From NCBI GenBank assembly GCA_023248295.1, contig JAHFEU010000005.1, positions 1 to 36,937 on the forward strand: 36,937 nucleotides of DNA. The letters are read 5' to 3'. Positions within the stretch are counted from its first letter, which is position 1; each line of letters starts with the position of its first letter. The notes below the pieces were generated by a model. That model was not told where the DNA came from. It ran no database searches and was given only the letters and a program-made list of their open reading frames with translations. The stretch comes from Nitrospirota bacterium. GTDB lineage: Bacteria > Nitrospirota > Nitrospiria > Nitrospirales > Nitrospiraceae. The translations under genes were made by a program, and so were the position numbers. Below, in pieces: positions 16,125 to 25,746 of this stretch.

Positions 16125-16218
16125 CGCCCTCCATTGTACCCGATCACGTCATACGCAACCATACGGAGGGAGGCACCTCGCCTTGACTTGAACGCGGTCT
16201 TATCTCACACTCACCTCC

Positions 16219-18480
16219 ATGAGCCAGCCGAACGAACAGGATCTGCTGCACGAGCTCACGGAGCGGTTCGGGATCGCGGCCGACTATGAGGACAATTGGG
16301 GCCGCCGGCATCCCACCTCTGACCGGACAAAACGAGCGATTCTGGCCGCGATGGGCGTGCGCGCCGAGACCGAGGACGAGGTACGACGCGAGTTGGCTGC
16401 GTCCGCGGATGCGCCGTGGCTGCACCCCTGCGATCCGGTGCTGGTCCTGCGGGTCGAAGAAAGCCCGCGGAGGTGGTCGTTTCGGATGCCGGCCGACGAG
16501 GGCGAAGATCAACAAGTCCGGATTCTCTGGGAAGCCTGGGACGAACAGGGCACTCTTCAGCAGCAAGGCGAGACCGGCCCGGGACTCGCGCCCGCCGAGA
16601 CCCGCAACGTCGGGGGGCGGCGCCACGTCCGCTTCGAGCTCCCGGTCCCGTCCGGGCTGGCGCTCGGCTACTACGACCTCAAGGCGTATGCCAAAACGTC
16701 CTCGTCGTCTGTGGAGGGCACCCTGCGCCTGATCATCGTGCCGCCCCACTGCTATGTGCCCTCCCAGTTCAGCGAGGGGCGTCGTACCTGGGGGCTGTCG
16801 CTCCAGTTGTACGCGATCCGATCGTCCAGAAATTGGGGTGTCGGGGATTTTGGAGATTTGGCCGAACTCCTGGAGTGGGCTGTCAAAGACCTGGGAACCG
16901 GGATCATCGGGTTGAACCCGCTGCATGCGCTCAAGAATTCACGACCCTCCCATATCAGTCCGTATTCCCCAATCAGCCGGCTGTACCTGAACGTGCTTTA
17001 CCTCGATGTGGAACGGATACCGGAATACCAGGAGTCGGAGCCGGCGCAACGGATGCTGGAGGACAGCGGATTCCGGTCCGGGCTGGAGGCTCTGCGCCAA
17101 AAAGAACTGGTCGATTACGATCAGGTCTATGCTGCGAAGCGCGCGGTTCTGGAGGCGCTGTTCGCGACCTTCCAGGAGCAGCGGGATCGCGGCGGCCAGG
17201 GGTGTACCCTGCAGCCCAAATCGGAGCGTGGGCTGGCCTTCGAACGATATGTCCGGCAAGAGGGCGAGGCGCTGGAAACATTCGCGCTGTTCCAGGCTCT
17301 TTCCGAAGAGCTCCGCCGCCTCTATCCGCTGGCCCGAGTGTGGCAGGAGTGGCCGGAACCGTACCGCCACCCCAAGTCGGCCGCGGTGGCCGCGTTCCGG
17401 GTCACGCACGAGCCGCAGGTCCGGTTCCACCAATACCTCCAGTGGGTGGCCAGCGAACAACTGGGAGAGGTGGCTGGACGAGCACGCGCGCTCGGCATGC
17501 CGATCGGGTTGTACCATGACCTTGCCCTTGGAAGTGATCGGAGCGGGAGCGACGCCTGGGTGTATCAGGACGTCTTGGCCTTGGGCGTGGATACTGGTTG
17601 TCCGCCGGACGTATTTGCGCCGGAGGGGCAGAACTGGGGACTCCCGCCCGTGAATCCCGAGCGCCTGCGCGCGAGCGGCTATCGGATGTTCATCGACCTG
17701 CTGAGCAACAATCTCAAACACGGCGGCGCGCTGAGGCTCGATCACGTCATGGGGCTGTTCCGCCTGTTCTGGATTCCGCGCGGGCTCCCGCCGTCCGAGG
17801 GCGCGTATGTGCGGTACCCGGCGGCGGATCTCCTCGGCATCCTGGCCCTGGAGAGCATGCGTCACCGCGCGGTGATCGTGGGGGAGGACCTCGGGACCGT
17901 CCCGGCCTGGATCCGCGAGCGGCTGGCCGACTCACGGGTGTTGTCGTACCGCGTGTTGTACTTCGAGCGAACGGATCAGGGCGAGTGGCAGGCGCCGGGC
18001 GCCTACCCGAAACAGGCCATGGCCGTCGTCGGCACCCATGACCTGCCGACCTTGTCGGGCTTCTGGGCGGCGCAGGACATCGAGGTCCGGTCTCAACTTG
18101 GATACTATCCCGATGAGGCGGCACGGCGGCGGTTGCTGGAAGACCGCCATCGGGACAAGGTGCGGGTGTTGCGCGCGTTGCGTGCCGAAGGGCTGCTGCC
18201 GCACGGATCGTCCGAAGAGTCCGCGGCAGGCCAGGACATGACCGCAGATCTCTGCCGAGCCATCCACGCGTATCTCGCGCGGACCCCGTCATGGGTGGTG
18301 CTGGCGAACCTCGAAGACGCGCTGGGAGAGGTGGCACAAGTCAATGTGCCCGGCACGGTCACCCAGTACCCCAACTGGTCACGAAAGATGTCGCTCTCAC
18401 TGGAAGAGCTTCGGCGTGATCCGAGGCTGAGACAGCTAGCGTCCGCGCTGCGAGCGGTCCGGCCTCCGACAGGAGGGTGA
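16219..18480 (+). CDS. malQ: 4-alpha-glucanotransferase (amylomaltase)
   Basis: GH77 enzyme that transfers glucan chains between maltodextrins, in glycogen/maltodextrin metabolism; cytoplasmic. At 753 residues it is the long form with an N-terminal extension (about 1-190, MalQ-type beta domain) before the barrel (WGLSLQLYAIRSSRNWGVGDF). Catalytic residues by motif: nucleophile D508 in LRLDHVMGLFRLFWIP, acid/base E556 in VIVGEDLGTVP, and transition-state D608 in VVGTHDLPTLSGFW. The C-terminal PGTVTQYPNWSRKMS is diagnostic. ATG 16219 lacks a strong ribosome-binding site. A histidine kinase gene starts seven bases downstream, so malQ may be transcribed with the two-component pair. Confidence 0.96.
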   Translation: MSQPNEQDLLHELTERFGIAADYEDNWGRRHPTSDRTKRAILAAMGVRAETEDEVRRELAASADAPWLHPCDPVLVLRVEESPRRWSFRMPADEGEDQQVRILWEAWDEQGTLQQQGETGPGLAPAETRNVGGRRHVRFELPVPSGLALGYYDLKAYAKTSSSSVEGTLRLIIVPPHCYVPSQFSEGRRTWGLSLQLYAIRSSRNWGVGDFGDLAELLEWAVKDLGTGIIGLNPLHALKNSRPSHISPYSPISRLYLNVLYLDVERIPEYQESEPAQRMLEDSGFRSGLEALRQKELVDYDQVYAAKRAVLEALFATFQEQRDRGGQGCTLQPKSERGLAFERYVRQEGEALETFALFQALSEELRRLYPLARVWQEWPEPYRHPKSAAVAAFRVTHEPQVRFHQYLQWVASEQLGEVAGRARALGMPIGLYHDLALGSDRSGSDAWVYQDVLALGVDTGCPPDVFAPEGQNWGLPPVNPERLRASGYRMFIDLLSNNLKHGGALRLDHVMGLFRLFWIPRGLPPSEGAYVRYPAADLLGILALESMRHRAVIVGEDLGTVPAWIRERLADSRVLSYRVLYFERTDQGEWQAPGAYPKQAMAVVGTHDLPTLSGFWAAQDIEVRSQLGYYPDEAARRRLLEDRHRDKVRVLRALRAEGLLPHGSSEESAAGQDMTADLCRAIHAYLARTPSWVVLANLEDALGEVAQVNVPGTVTQYPNWSRKMSLSLEELRRDPRLRQLASALRAVRPPTGG

Positions 18481-18487
18481 GCGGAGG

Positions 18488-19732
18488 GTGCTTGCGAGGC
18501 GGATGATTTTCCAGTATGGTCACAGGCCCGAGGCGACGCGCATGCCCCTGGTTCTGCGGCAGTTCAGGCTGATAGCTGGAGCGAACAAACACTCGCTGGT
18601 GCTCGGCGGGTCGGCGGCGCTGTTCCTGCTGATCGTCTCCGCGGAGATGGTGGCGCCGGCCAACATTGTCGGCGCCTACGGCTTCGTGCTCCCCATTTTG
18701 CTGGTGGCCACGGCCAGGAACCGCCGGCTGATGTTGTTGACCGTTGCGTTGTGCGTCGTGGCGACGTACATCGGGCTCCTCAGACCGACGAAGCCGGGCC
18801 GGTTCGTGTCCGCCGTCATCAACCGAACCGTCGTGGTCGGTGTGTTGATCGGGGTGGCGTATTTCGCGATGACGCGGGAGGAGCGCAAGGCCCGCGAGGA
18901 GGCGGCTCGGGCCGAGCTGTTGCGGGCCAACGCGCAGCTCGTCGAAGTGAAAGACGCCCTGAGCCGCTCAGAGCGGCTGGCCGCGTTGGGCTTCCTGGCG
19001 TCAGCGGTGGCGCACGAGGTGGGCACGCCGTTGCATTCGATCGCGTGGCAGGTGCAATCGCTGGGGGAAGAGCCGAGCGTGACGCAGGAGATGAGGGAGA
19101 AAATCGCCATCATTGATACGGAGCTGAGCCGGGTGGTGCGCATCATCACGGAGAAGCTGTCCTCGACCCGGCAACCCAAGCCGGCCCCCTCGCGATTGCA
19201 GTTGGAGCACCTCGTCCAGTCCGTGGTGGCCCTGATGGAGCCCTCCTTCGTGGGAAAAGCGGTGGGGCTCAGAATGGATCTGGGGGCCGAGACGGCCGTC
19301 GTCTGGGGTGACGTGGAGCAACTCCGCCAGGTGCTCGTGAATCTCTTGACGAATGCGCTGGCGGCGACGAAACCCGGGGATGAGGTGGTGATCGTGCTGG
19401 GGCGCCGGGCGGCCACGTTGACGGAATTGGAGGAGCGCCGACTGGCCGGCGAGCCGCCGATCGAGACGATGGTCACGCTGACGGTCCGCGATACGGGATG
19501 CGGCATTCCTGATGAGCATCTGCAACGGGCGTTCGAGCCGTTCTTCACCACGAAGGCCGTCGGAGATGGCACCGGCTTGGGGCTCTTTCTCAGCCGGGAG
19601 ATTGCGTTGGCCCATGGAGGGACCCTCTCGATCGAGAGCGTCGTCGGGAAAGGGACCCTGGTCATCATCGCCCTTCCAAGCTACACAGAACAGGCCGCCG
19701 GCGCGGCAGCGGGGAGCGATGGGAAACGCTGA
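18488..19732 (+). CDS. Membrane sensor histidine kinase, NtrB-like
   Basis: A 414-residue sensor kinase that should phosphorylate the adjacent sigma-54 activator. GTG 18488 is chosen for AGGAGG at 18471-18476; ATG 18503 and ATG 18543 are alternatives. The N-terminal part has about four transmembrane helices (residues 35-130) with very short loops, so no large periplasmic sensor. A short coiled coil leads to the H-box AVAHEVGTPLHSI (H176), N-box LVNLLTNAL, G1 DTGCGIP, F-box FEPFFTTK and G2 GDGTGLGLFLS. Its end overlaps the regulator gene by 14 bases. The signal is unknown; a membrane-embedded cue is likely. Confidence 0.93.
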   Translation: MLARRMIFQYGHRPEATRMPLVLRQFRLIAGANKHSLVLGGSAALFLLIVSAEMVAPANIVGAYGFVLPILLVATARNRRLMLLTVALCVVATYIGLLRPTKPGRFVSAVINRTVVVGVLIGVAYFAMTREERKAREEAARAELLRANAQLVEVKDALSRSERLAALGFLASAVAHEVGTPLHSIAWQVQSLGEEPSVTQEMREKIAIIDTELSRVVRIITEKLSSTRQPKPAPSRLQLEHLVQSVVALMEPSFVGKAVGLRMDLGAETAVVWGDVEQLRQVLVNLLTNALAATKPGDEVVIVLGRRAATLTELEERRLAGEPPIETMVTLTVRDTGCGIPDEHLQRAFEPFFTTKAVGDGTGLGLFLSREIALAHGGTLSIESVVGKGTLVIIALPSYTEQAAGAAAGSDGKR

Positions 19733-21119
19733 GGGAACCATCCTGGTGGTGGATGATGACGCGGTGGCGCGCGACCTCCTGGTAGAGGCGTTGCGGAAGG
19801 AAGGCTACGACGTGGAGGCGGCAGCCGACGGCACCGACGCGATCGCGCGGGGCCGCCAGAAGCGCTTCGACCTCGTCCTGACGGATTTCCGCATGGGCGC
19901 CGTGGATGGCATTGCGGTGCTGCGGGAATTCAAACAGTGCAGCCCGGACACCTCCATCGTGCTCCTGACGGCCTTCGGGTCCATGGAAGGAGCGATCGAG
20001 GCCATCAAGCAGGGCGCCTATGATTATCTGGCCAAGCCGTTCAAGAAGGAGGAGATCAAGCTCGTCGTCCGACGCAGCCTCGAACACAGCCGTCTGGTGC
20101 GCGAGAATGCCCGGTTCAAGGGGGAGTTGCGCGAACGACAGGAGATGTCGCAGCTCATCGGCAGCAGCCCGCCCATGCTGGAGGTGTATAAGCTGATCGC
20201 GCGCGTGTCGGTCGGCAAAAGTACGGTTCTCCTGGAGGGTGAAAGCGGGACCGGCAAGGAATTGGTCGCGCGCGCCATCCATTCGAACAGCCCGAGGCGA
20301 GACCGACCATTCGTGCCGGTCAACTGCGCCGCTCTGTCGGACACGCTCCTGGAATCCGAACTGTTCGGATACGAGAAAGGCGCGTTCACCGGCGCCATTG
20401 GCGTCAAGCAGGGGCTATTCGAAGCCGCCCATGAGGGCACCCTTTTTCTGGACGAGATCGGCGACATCGGCCCAGCGCTTCAGGTCAAGCTCCTGCGTGT
20501 GATTCAGGAACAGGAGGTCCGCCGTGTCGGAGGGACGTCCTCGATCAAGGTCGATGTCCGAGTCATCGCGGCCACGAACCGTGACCTGGCTGCCCTGGTC
20601 AAAGAAGGGCGATTCAGGGAAGATCTGTTCTATCGCTTGAACGTGGTGCGGATGGTGCTCCCTCCCCTGCGGGAGCGCCGTGAAGATATTCCGATGCTGG
20701 CCCAGCATTTTCTGCAGAAATTTTCTGCGGCGAACGCCCAGCCGATCAGAGGGTTCATTCCTGACACGATGGCCCTCCTCGAACGCTCTCCCTGGCCGGG
20801 GAACGTCAGAGAGCTGGAGAACGTCATCGAGCGAGCGGTTTCCCTGGCGCACGGTCCGCTGATCCTGCCGGAGGATCTGCCGGAGTTCATCCGGATGGCC
20901 GGGCCAGGTCCCTCGGGTGGCAGGGCTGGAAAGGAATCGGAGCGTGACGATGCGTTGTTCACGCTGGATGAGATGGCGAAACAGCATCTGATGAAAGTGC
21001 TAGGTGAAACGGGGGGCAACAAGGCTCGCGCTGCCAAGATTCTCGGAATCGACCGGCGGACGCTCTATCGTATGGCAGAACGGTACGGGGTGGACCTGGG
21101 GGAGGAGGGAGCTGAGTAA
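19719..21119 (+). CDS. NtrC-family sigma-54 response regulator
   Basis: A 466-residue activator of sigma-54 promoters. Receiver domain: acidic pocket DDD (12-14), phospho-acceptor D56 (LTDFRMG), T84 and K106. AAA+ domain: Walker A GESGTGKE (174-181), the sigma-54 contact loop GAFTGA (221-226), Walker B TLFLDE (241-246), and sensor [20 protein letters not shown]-terminal Fis-type helix-turn-helix ([19 protein letters not shown]) binds DNA. The frame extends upstream inside the kinase gene, but ATG 19719 is at the true domain start with GGGGAGCG nearby. It forms an operon with the kinase. Confidence 0.96.
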   Translation: MGNAEGTILVVDDDAVARDLLVEALRKEGYDVEAAADGTDAIARGRQKRFDLVLTDFRMGAVDGIAVLREFKQCSPDTSIVLLTAFGSMEGAIEAIKQGAYDYLAKPFKKEEIKLVVRRSLEHSRLVRENARFKGELRERQEMSQLIGSSPPMLEVYKLIARVSVGKSTVLLEGESGTGKELVARAIHSNSPRRDRPFVPVNCAALSDTLLESELFGYEKGAFTGAIGVKQGLFEAAHEGTLFLDEIGDIGPALQVKLLRVIQEQEVRRVGGTSSIKVDVRVIAATNRDLAALVKEGRFREDLFYRLNVVRMVLPPLRERREDIPMLAQHFLQKFSAANAQPIRGFIPDTMALLERSPWPGNVRELENVIERAVSLAHGPLILPEDLPEFIRMAGPGPSGGRAGKESERDDALFTLDEMAKQHLMKVLGETGGNKARAAKILGIDRRTLYRMAERYGVDLGEEGAE

Positions 21120-21165
21120 CAGGTCGGGGTTGTCAATCTTGATCAGACTTCCACACTCATGACTC

Positions 21166-21633
21166 TCATAGGAGGCCGAGCGTGTTCCTGACCAGGCGTA
21201 ACTGGTTCGCCGCGCTCGGTTGGAGCGGGGTCTCGTAGGGACGCCAGGAGGCGAACAGGCCGCCCTTGCTCTCATAGCTCACCTGAATGATGAGACGCGT
21301 GGCGGTCTCGTTCTCGGGTATGATGGTGGCGTGTACGCGGCTGCGGCTCACTCCAAAACGGCACACCAGAAGCCAATTCCAGGGGCTATCGATCTCCTGC
21401 CGATAGCCCGTGCTGAGAACACGGTCCGGTTGGTCTTCCCCGCCGACCTCATACCCGGCTTCTGTCAGAACCTCAACCACCGCGGCTCTGACCAGGTTCT
21501 GTGGTGCCACCAGCACGGCCTCCACGGAGTCCGGCCCTGCCGGGGTCTGTGTCGTGGCGCAACTGCTCATCAGCGCCGCGACGGCCAGCACCACTGTTCC
21601 GCGTGTCAAGGTGTTCTGTCTGCGCACCACCAC
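21166..21633 (-). CDS. Hypothetical outer-membrane-type lipoprotein
   Basis: A 155-residue lipoprotein starting at one of three consecutive GTG codons (21633 used). The signal ends LMSSC with lipidation at about C25. The mature domain (LVRAAVVEVLTEAGYEV, TGYRQEID, RVHATIIPENETATRLIIQVSYES) looks like a small alpha/beta fold similar in pattern to BamC-type repeats, but I would not assign it. It follows the RAM-domain gene by 18 bases on the same strand and converges with the NtrC-type regulator. Confidence 0.75.
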   Translation of the reverse strand: MVVRRQNTLTRGTVVLAVAALMSSCATTQTPAGPDSVEAVLVAPQNLVRAAVVEVLTEAGYEVGGEDQPDRVLSTGYRQEIDSPWNWLLVCRFGVSRSRVHATIIPENETATRLIIQVSYESKGGLFASWRPYETPLQPSAANQLRLVRNTLGLL

Positions 21634-21651
21634 CTGCTCGGGACGAGTCCG

Positions 21652-21894
21652 CTAGCTTTTGAGCCGATAGACGAGATGGGTATCAGTCTGCGCGACGCCC
21701 TCGATCGAGTGGATCTTCGTCAACACCAGCGTGGTCAGGGCATCCTGGTCGAACACCTCCACCTGGGTGAAGATGTCCGGTTTCCCCCAACAGGGGTCAA
21801 TCGTTTTGATTTCCTTGATCTCCGATAACGCCCTGATGACGTTCGCGGTCTGTCCGGGCAGCACGTTGATCAGGACATACGCTCGATCAGGCAT
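21652..21894 (-). CDS. Stand-alone Lrp/AsnC ligand-binding (RAM) domain protein
   Basis: An 80-residue RAM domain without the usual helix-turn-helix. The fold is visible as MPDRAYVLINVLPGQTANVIRALSEI, then CWGKPDIFTQVEVFDQDALTTLVL, ending HSIEGVAQTDTHLVYR. Such proteins form ligand-binding oligomers (often amino acids) and may modulate full-length Lrp regulators. GAGGGCG precedes ATG 21894. It is the leading gene of a two-gene unit with the lipoprotein. Confidence 0.9.
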   Translation of the reverse strand: MPDRAYVLINVLPGQTANVIRALSEIKEIKTIDPCWGKPDIFTQVEVFDQDALTTLVLTKIHSIEGVAQTDTHLVYRLKS

Positions 21895-22050
21895 GGCACG
21901 CCCTCTGTCAGCCGGCTACGGGCCTTTGAAACAGCCAACGTGTGAGGACCGGCGACAGAAGGTAGCGGATACCCCAGGACAAGTCAACAGAAACCTGCGC
22001 CGCGTCAGATCGGCTGGTCACGATTCGGGCGGGTCTGCTTGGGCGCACGA

Positions 22051-22971
22051 CTATTTCGGGGCAATCAGAACCTCGATCGCGGGGTCGCCGCTGGTGCTCG
22101 TCAGATCGGCCTCAAGTCGCTGGGGGTCCCCGATGCGGCCCTCTGGATCGTAGACGAAGCAAAACAGCGTCTGGCAGTCTCGGTGGGCCGCGTAATGTTG
22201 GGAATCGGTGGTCAATTGATCGGCGACTTCTTTCGCCCCCAGTCCCGGCTTTGTCTTGATCACCACGATCACGATGCGCTCTCGTGGTAACACGAGATCC
22301 GTCCGCTTCGTGCTTCTGGCGTACCGAGGCGTCCATTCCTCAGTGCTGATACCTTCGAACTCCAGGGAGAGCAGGGAACTCAGGACATCCCGGACATCAT
22401 GCTCGTCTTCGACTTCAAGCGTCGGTCGGTCCTCGCGTCGTTGGCGGAGATGTCTGGCCACCTCATGAAAACGCATGCAGATTTTCCGAATCCGGCCTAA
22501 CGCATCCATGGGACTAGCCATGGCTGCCGCGCCACTCCTCAGTGCGCTCGCTTGGTGCTGCCCGGTGGGCCGCTCCCTTGCAACGACGGCGTTTCTTGTG
22601 ACCCCAGCAGGTGGACTGCCATGCGGTCGGGCAGCAGGGCGTTTACCGGCCAGCAACTCAAGTTTCTTATCTTCCAGATCGGTGATCAGTCCTTGGAGCA
22701 TCACGAGCGTTTCTGCAATTTCGGTTTTCGTGAGTGAGTAGATCCGATGATGCTCATGCTCCTGGAACTCCGGTGACTTCTCGCCGTAGATCTCCCGGAT
22801 CGTCTCCCTGATCTGAAACTCGGCCGTCACCCTCAAGGCGTCGCGGTAAGGGAGCCCGTCTTTCTTTAACTCCTCTACCTGGGCAATGCGTGCTCGCAGC
22901 TTCTCGATGGCCTCTTCAACCTCTTGGGGGGAGAGGAAAACCTTGTCACGGGTCGGCTTGCTCTTTGCCAT
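22051..22971 (-). CDS. PD-(D/E)xK nuclease-like protein, catalytic motif degenerate
   Basis: A 306-residue two-domain protein. The N-terminal part (1-110) is helical and charged with a coiled coil (IAETLVMLQGLITDLEDKKLELL); a low-complexity linker follows. The C-terminal part (about 170-306) resembles the restriction-endonuclease-like family with DVRDVLSSLLSLEFEGISTEEWTPRYA, the Asp in RTDLVLP, then RIVIVVIKTKPGLGAKEVADQL and FCFVYDPEGRI. From memory, relatives read E-V-K where this protein reads V-V-I, so Glu and Lys of the active site appear lost. GGAGGAG precedes ATG 22971. It may bind DNA without cutting. No methylase or other defence gene is next to it. Confidence 0.75.
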   Translation of the reverse strand: MAKSKPTRDKVFLSPQEVEEAIEKLRARIAQVEELKKDGLPYRDALRVTAEFQIRETIREIYGEKSPEFQEHEHHRIYSLTKTEIAETLVMLQGLITDLEDKKLELLAGKRPAARPHGSPPAGVTRNAVVARERPTGQHQASALRSGAAAMASPMDALGRIRKICMRFHEVARHLRQRREDRPTLEVEDEHDVRDVLSSLLSLEFEGISTEEWTPRYARSTKRTDLVLPRERIVIVVIKTKPGLGAKEVADQLTTDSQHYAAHRDCQTLFCFVYDPEGRIGDPQRLEADLTSTSGDPAIEVLIAPK

Positions 22972-23287
22972 CGGAACTCCTCCGACTGCAGGGTGAATGA
23001 GTTCACCGGGGAATGTTCCCGGAATTCGACTGAACCCAGCCGGTGACGCGGGGGCCCCCGGGAATATGACCCAACAGGGCTCTATTCTATCTCACACAAG
23101 CCGGCGCCCGCAAAATGATATCAGAATTTTGAGTCATGATGACTCACGTCATGTTGTTCGCATGCCGATACACCATCAAGGGGGAGACGGGGTTCCATCG
23201 AACATAATGCAGACGTCGGAAGGGTTCGGATGGGGGGCGCCGCCGTCCTTGAGGCGGGATGCGGTGTCGCGGCCGAGGTCGTGTCTT
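22972..23287. other. Non-coding gap with palindromes
   Basis: No convincing gene. It contains GTTCA...TGAAC around a CCGGG/CCCGG hairpin near 23001-23036, a GGGGGCCCCC block near 23050, and the near-palindrome TGAGTCA-TGA-TGACTCA at 23130-23146, which looks like a dimeric-regulator site upstream of the minus-strand nuclease-like gene. Confidence 0.4.
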
Positions 23288-25384
23288 TTATCCGGCCGCC
23301 AACCGATGGTCTGGCGGACTTCCGCTATCGCTCGGAAACGAGTTGGCCCCGATCAGTTCGTCGATCATCTCCGGCGGCACGGCGCAAAGATCGGCCTCCT
23401 CCCCGATTCCCTTGAGCGTCATGACCTTGGTCGGCAGATTGTCCGGAAGCACACTCTCCCGCCGAGCCAGCGCGTACGTTCGTCGCGCGAGTAACAGACC
23501 GCCTGGTTGGGCGGCGCCTTCCAACCGTTGGGCCTTGTTCACCTCCGGACCGATCACCGTGTAGTCCCAGAGATACTCGGTCCCCAAATTCCCGATCGTG
23601 ACGATCCCGGTGTTGATCCCGATTCGAACCAGGTGTGTGTCCTGCCCCTGGCTCAGCCAGCGGAGATTGAGCTCGGCCATCTTTTTCTGCATCTGCAAAC
23701 CAGCCCGCACGGCGTTAGCCGCGTGGCGCCTCACCCGTTCTTCCTCGACGTCCTCCCCTCCGCCCTCCGGCTCAGCATCGCCGAAGAAAGCCATGACGCC
23801 GTCACCCATGTATTTATTGAGGGTCCCGCCGTACTCACGCAGGATGATGGTCATCGGTGTCAAGAAGTCGCGCAAGACCCGCTGGATCAGGAGAGGGTCG
23901 GCCCGTTTACAAAATGCCGAAAACCCCTGGATGTCCGCGAAAATCACGGTCAGCTCTCGATGGTGACCGGCGAGCAGATTGGGAATGCGCTCGGGGCTTT
24001 CTTTGATCAGCTGAATCGTTTGGGGTGGGAGACAGGCGCCCAACGCAATCTGAAACCGCGCCCGTTCCCTGTCAATGAGGAAGAGGCGCGCCATCAGAAG
24101 CAGGACGACACCGACCGTCAGCGAGACGATGGGCTGCGCAGCGGGAAGCAGGACCCCCCAGCGGTTCAGTCCGGTCTGCAACAAGAGAAGGTAGGAGCCC
24201 AGCACGACGGCAAAAGCGGGCATGATCATCCCGGGACCACCGGTGAGCGCCACCGCGGTCAACATGACGATCGGAATCCCGAGACACAGGGAGACCTCGA
24301 ACGCGGTCGGGTCGCGTAGAAACTGCTCGGTGAGGAGCATGTTGAGCAGGTGGAGATGGACTTCGCTGGTCGGGAAATCAGGGTCGAACGGGGTCGCCAC
24401 GCGGTCACCCAAGCCGGTCGTCAGGTTGGTGAGCAGAACCGACTTGTCCTTGAAGCTGTTGAGCAATTGGGCCTTGCCTTCGGCCGACTGCATCTGATCG
24501 AGCATCCAGCTGTAGGGATAGTGCAGGAAGCGCGCTCCCCATGGACCCGCGTAGTTGATCCAGGTACGCCCGTGAGCATCAATGGGGATTACCACCTCCC
24601 TGCCCGCACCGGTCTTGAAACGGATCGCCTGGCCGCGCTCGATCCGCACTGAGGTGGGGGGCACATCCAGACTGCGAAAGGCGGCGGCCAGGGACAGCGC
24701 AGGCACAAAGCCCCCCCTCGTGGAAAAGACCAGCGGCATTCGTCGCAGGACACCGCCTCGATCGGGCGTGCGAAAGATGTGGCCGAGCCCTGCCGCTGTT
24801 TCGATGAGAGCAGGGAGGGGCAGCGTCAGCTTACCCACCCCCGGGATTTCCCCCACGCCACGGACCTCAGCCTGGATCAGGTGCCGGGGCGCCGCGAGGC
24901 GAAAAGCCTCGGTGCTCTCCTGCTCCGGCGCGATGCTGAACACAGCGGGGTAGAGGACAAAGCCAGCGCGGCGGGTCGCGTCAGCCAGAGCCTCGTCTTG
25001 GTCCCGGGCGGGGGCCGCGTGGTCGAAGAGCATATCCACCATCAGGGTGTGCGCGCCGGCTGTTTTCAGGAATTTGAAGACTTGCGCGTGAACGCGCCGG
25101 TCCCAGGGCCATCGCCCGAGTCTATATTTGTGCGCGGCCAGGTCGTCGTAGTCGATCGCGACGAGGGTGTCGGATCGTTCTTGCAAGGGGTCACGCGAGA
25201 CGGGAAGCGGGGGACGATGCTGGAATCGGACATCCACCGTCCAGAGTTCAAGCGGTTCAATAAGCTCGGGCCAGGTCAGGGCCAGCAAGAGAGGGAGGAC
25301 GAGGGCGGCGACTGCGCAGCTCAACAGCATCGCGACGTGGGCCCGTTTCCAGTCGCGATGAAGGAATCGCCTCATCACGCTCAT
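23288..25384 (-). CDS. CHASE2-domain class III adenylate/guanylate cyclase
   Basis: A 698-residue membrane cyclase. A first transmembrane helix (about 17-37) precedes an extracytoplasmic CHASE2 sensor domain (about 45-355, with DVRFQHRPPLPVSRD and RRVHAQVFKFLKTAGAHTLMVDMLFD). Three to four transmembrane helices (about 365-445) follow, then the catalytic domain. Metal-binding Asp residues are in VIFADIQGFSAF and YMGDGVMAFFGD; the base-contact Lys is in LNKYMGDG with Thr in DYTVIG; the transition-state Asn and Arg are in EVNKAQRLE. The Lys/Thr pair fits class IIIb adenylate cyclases. It is preceded by a small lipoprotein gene 36 bases upstream. It should make cAMP in response to an envelope signal. 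Confidence 0.94.
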   Translation of the reverse strand: MSVMRRFLHRDWKRAHVAMLLSCAVAALVLPLLLALTWPELIEPLELWTVDVRFQHRPPLPVSRDPLQERSDTLVAIDYDDLAAHKYRLGRWPWDRRVHAQVFKFLKTAGAHTLMVDMLFDHAAPARDQDEALADATRRAGFVLYPAVFSIAPEQESTEAFRLAAPRHLIQAEVRGVGEIPGVGKLTLPLPALIETAAGLGHIFRTPDRGGVLRRMPLVFSTRGGFVPALSLAAAFRSLDVPPTSVRIERGQAIRFKTGAGREVVIPIDAHGRTWINYAGPWGARFLHYPYSWMLDQMQSAEGKAQLLNSFKDKSVLLTNLTTGLGDRVATPFDPDFPTSEVHLHLLNMLLTEQFLRDPTAFEVSLCLGIPIVMLTAVALTGGPGMIMPAFAVVLGSYLLLLQTGLNRWGVLLPAAQPIVSLTVGVVLLLMARLFLIDRERARFQIALGACLPPQTIQLIKESPERIPNLLAGHHRELTVIFADIQGFSAFCKRADPLLIQRVLRDFLTPMTIILREYGGTLNKYMGDGVMAFFGDAEPEGGGEDVEEERVRRHAANAVRAGLQMQKKMAELNLRWLSQGQDTHLVRIGINTGIVTIGNLGTEYLWDYTVIGPEVNKAQRLEGAAQPGGLLLARRTYALARRESVLPDNLPTKVMTLKGIGEEADLCAVPPEMIDELIGANSFPSDSGSPPDHRLAAG

Positions 25385-25420
25385 GAGCGTTCCGACATTG
25401 AGGAATGCCTTGACTGCGGG

Positions 25421-25735
25421 TTATCCGCCCGAGCCCCCGATGGCGGGCGGTTTTGTCGGGGTAGGCGGCAGGGATAAATCATCTTTGGGTTTCTGTCCAG
25501 AAGGCTGCTGCTTCTTGGCCCGGGTGCCGTCTTCGAGCGCCGGATTTCTTTCCTGTCCAACCGGACGCTGCAGCTGTCTGCTCTCTTGCGGGGGCGAGAC
25601 CCGCGTCTTTCCCGGAACCGAATCCTTGTGAGAGGCTGCGCCATAGCCCGGTCCGAGAGCGCACCCGACCATCAGCAACAGGATGAAACCTAGGGGAAGA
25701 AATCGCGAGATCCTTATTCTCGTGGAGCGGACCAT
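25421..25735 (-). CDS. Small lipoprotein with GGSGG tail (paralog 1)
   Basis: A 104-residue lipoprotein: lipobox LMVGC with lipidation at about C25, then a low-complexity, charged, Pro/Gln/Lys-rich body without predicted fold. It ends in PPTPTKPPAIGGSGG, nearly the same tail as the gene immediately upstream. AAGAAGG lies before ATG 25735. It is probably co-transcribed with its paralog (11-base gap) and perhaps with the downstream cyclase. Function unknown. Confidence 0.75.
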   Translation of the reverse strand: MVRSTRIRISRFLPLGFILLLMVGCALGPGYGAASHKDSVPGKTRVSPPQESRQLQRPVGQERNPALEDGTRAKKQQPSGQKPKDDLSLPPTPTKPPAIGGSGG

Positions 25736-25746
25736 CCTGTTCCTTC

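Noticed and set aside
22051-22971. Active restriction endonuclease or defence system
   Set aside because: Glu and Lys of the catalytic motif are missing in the strand where they belong, and no methyltransferase or partner gene is adjacent.
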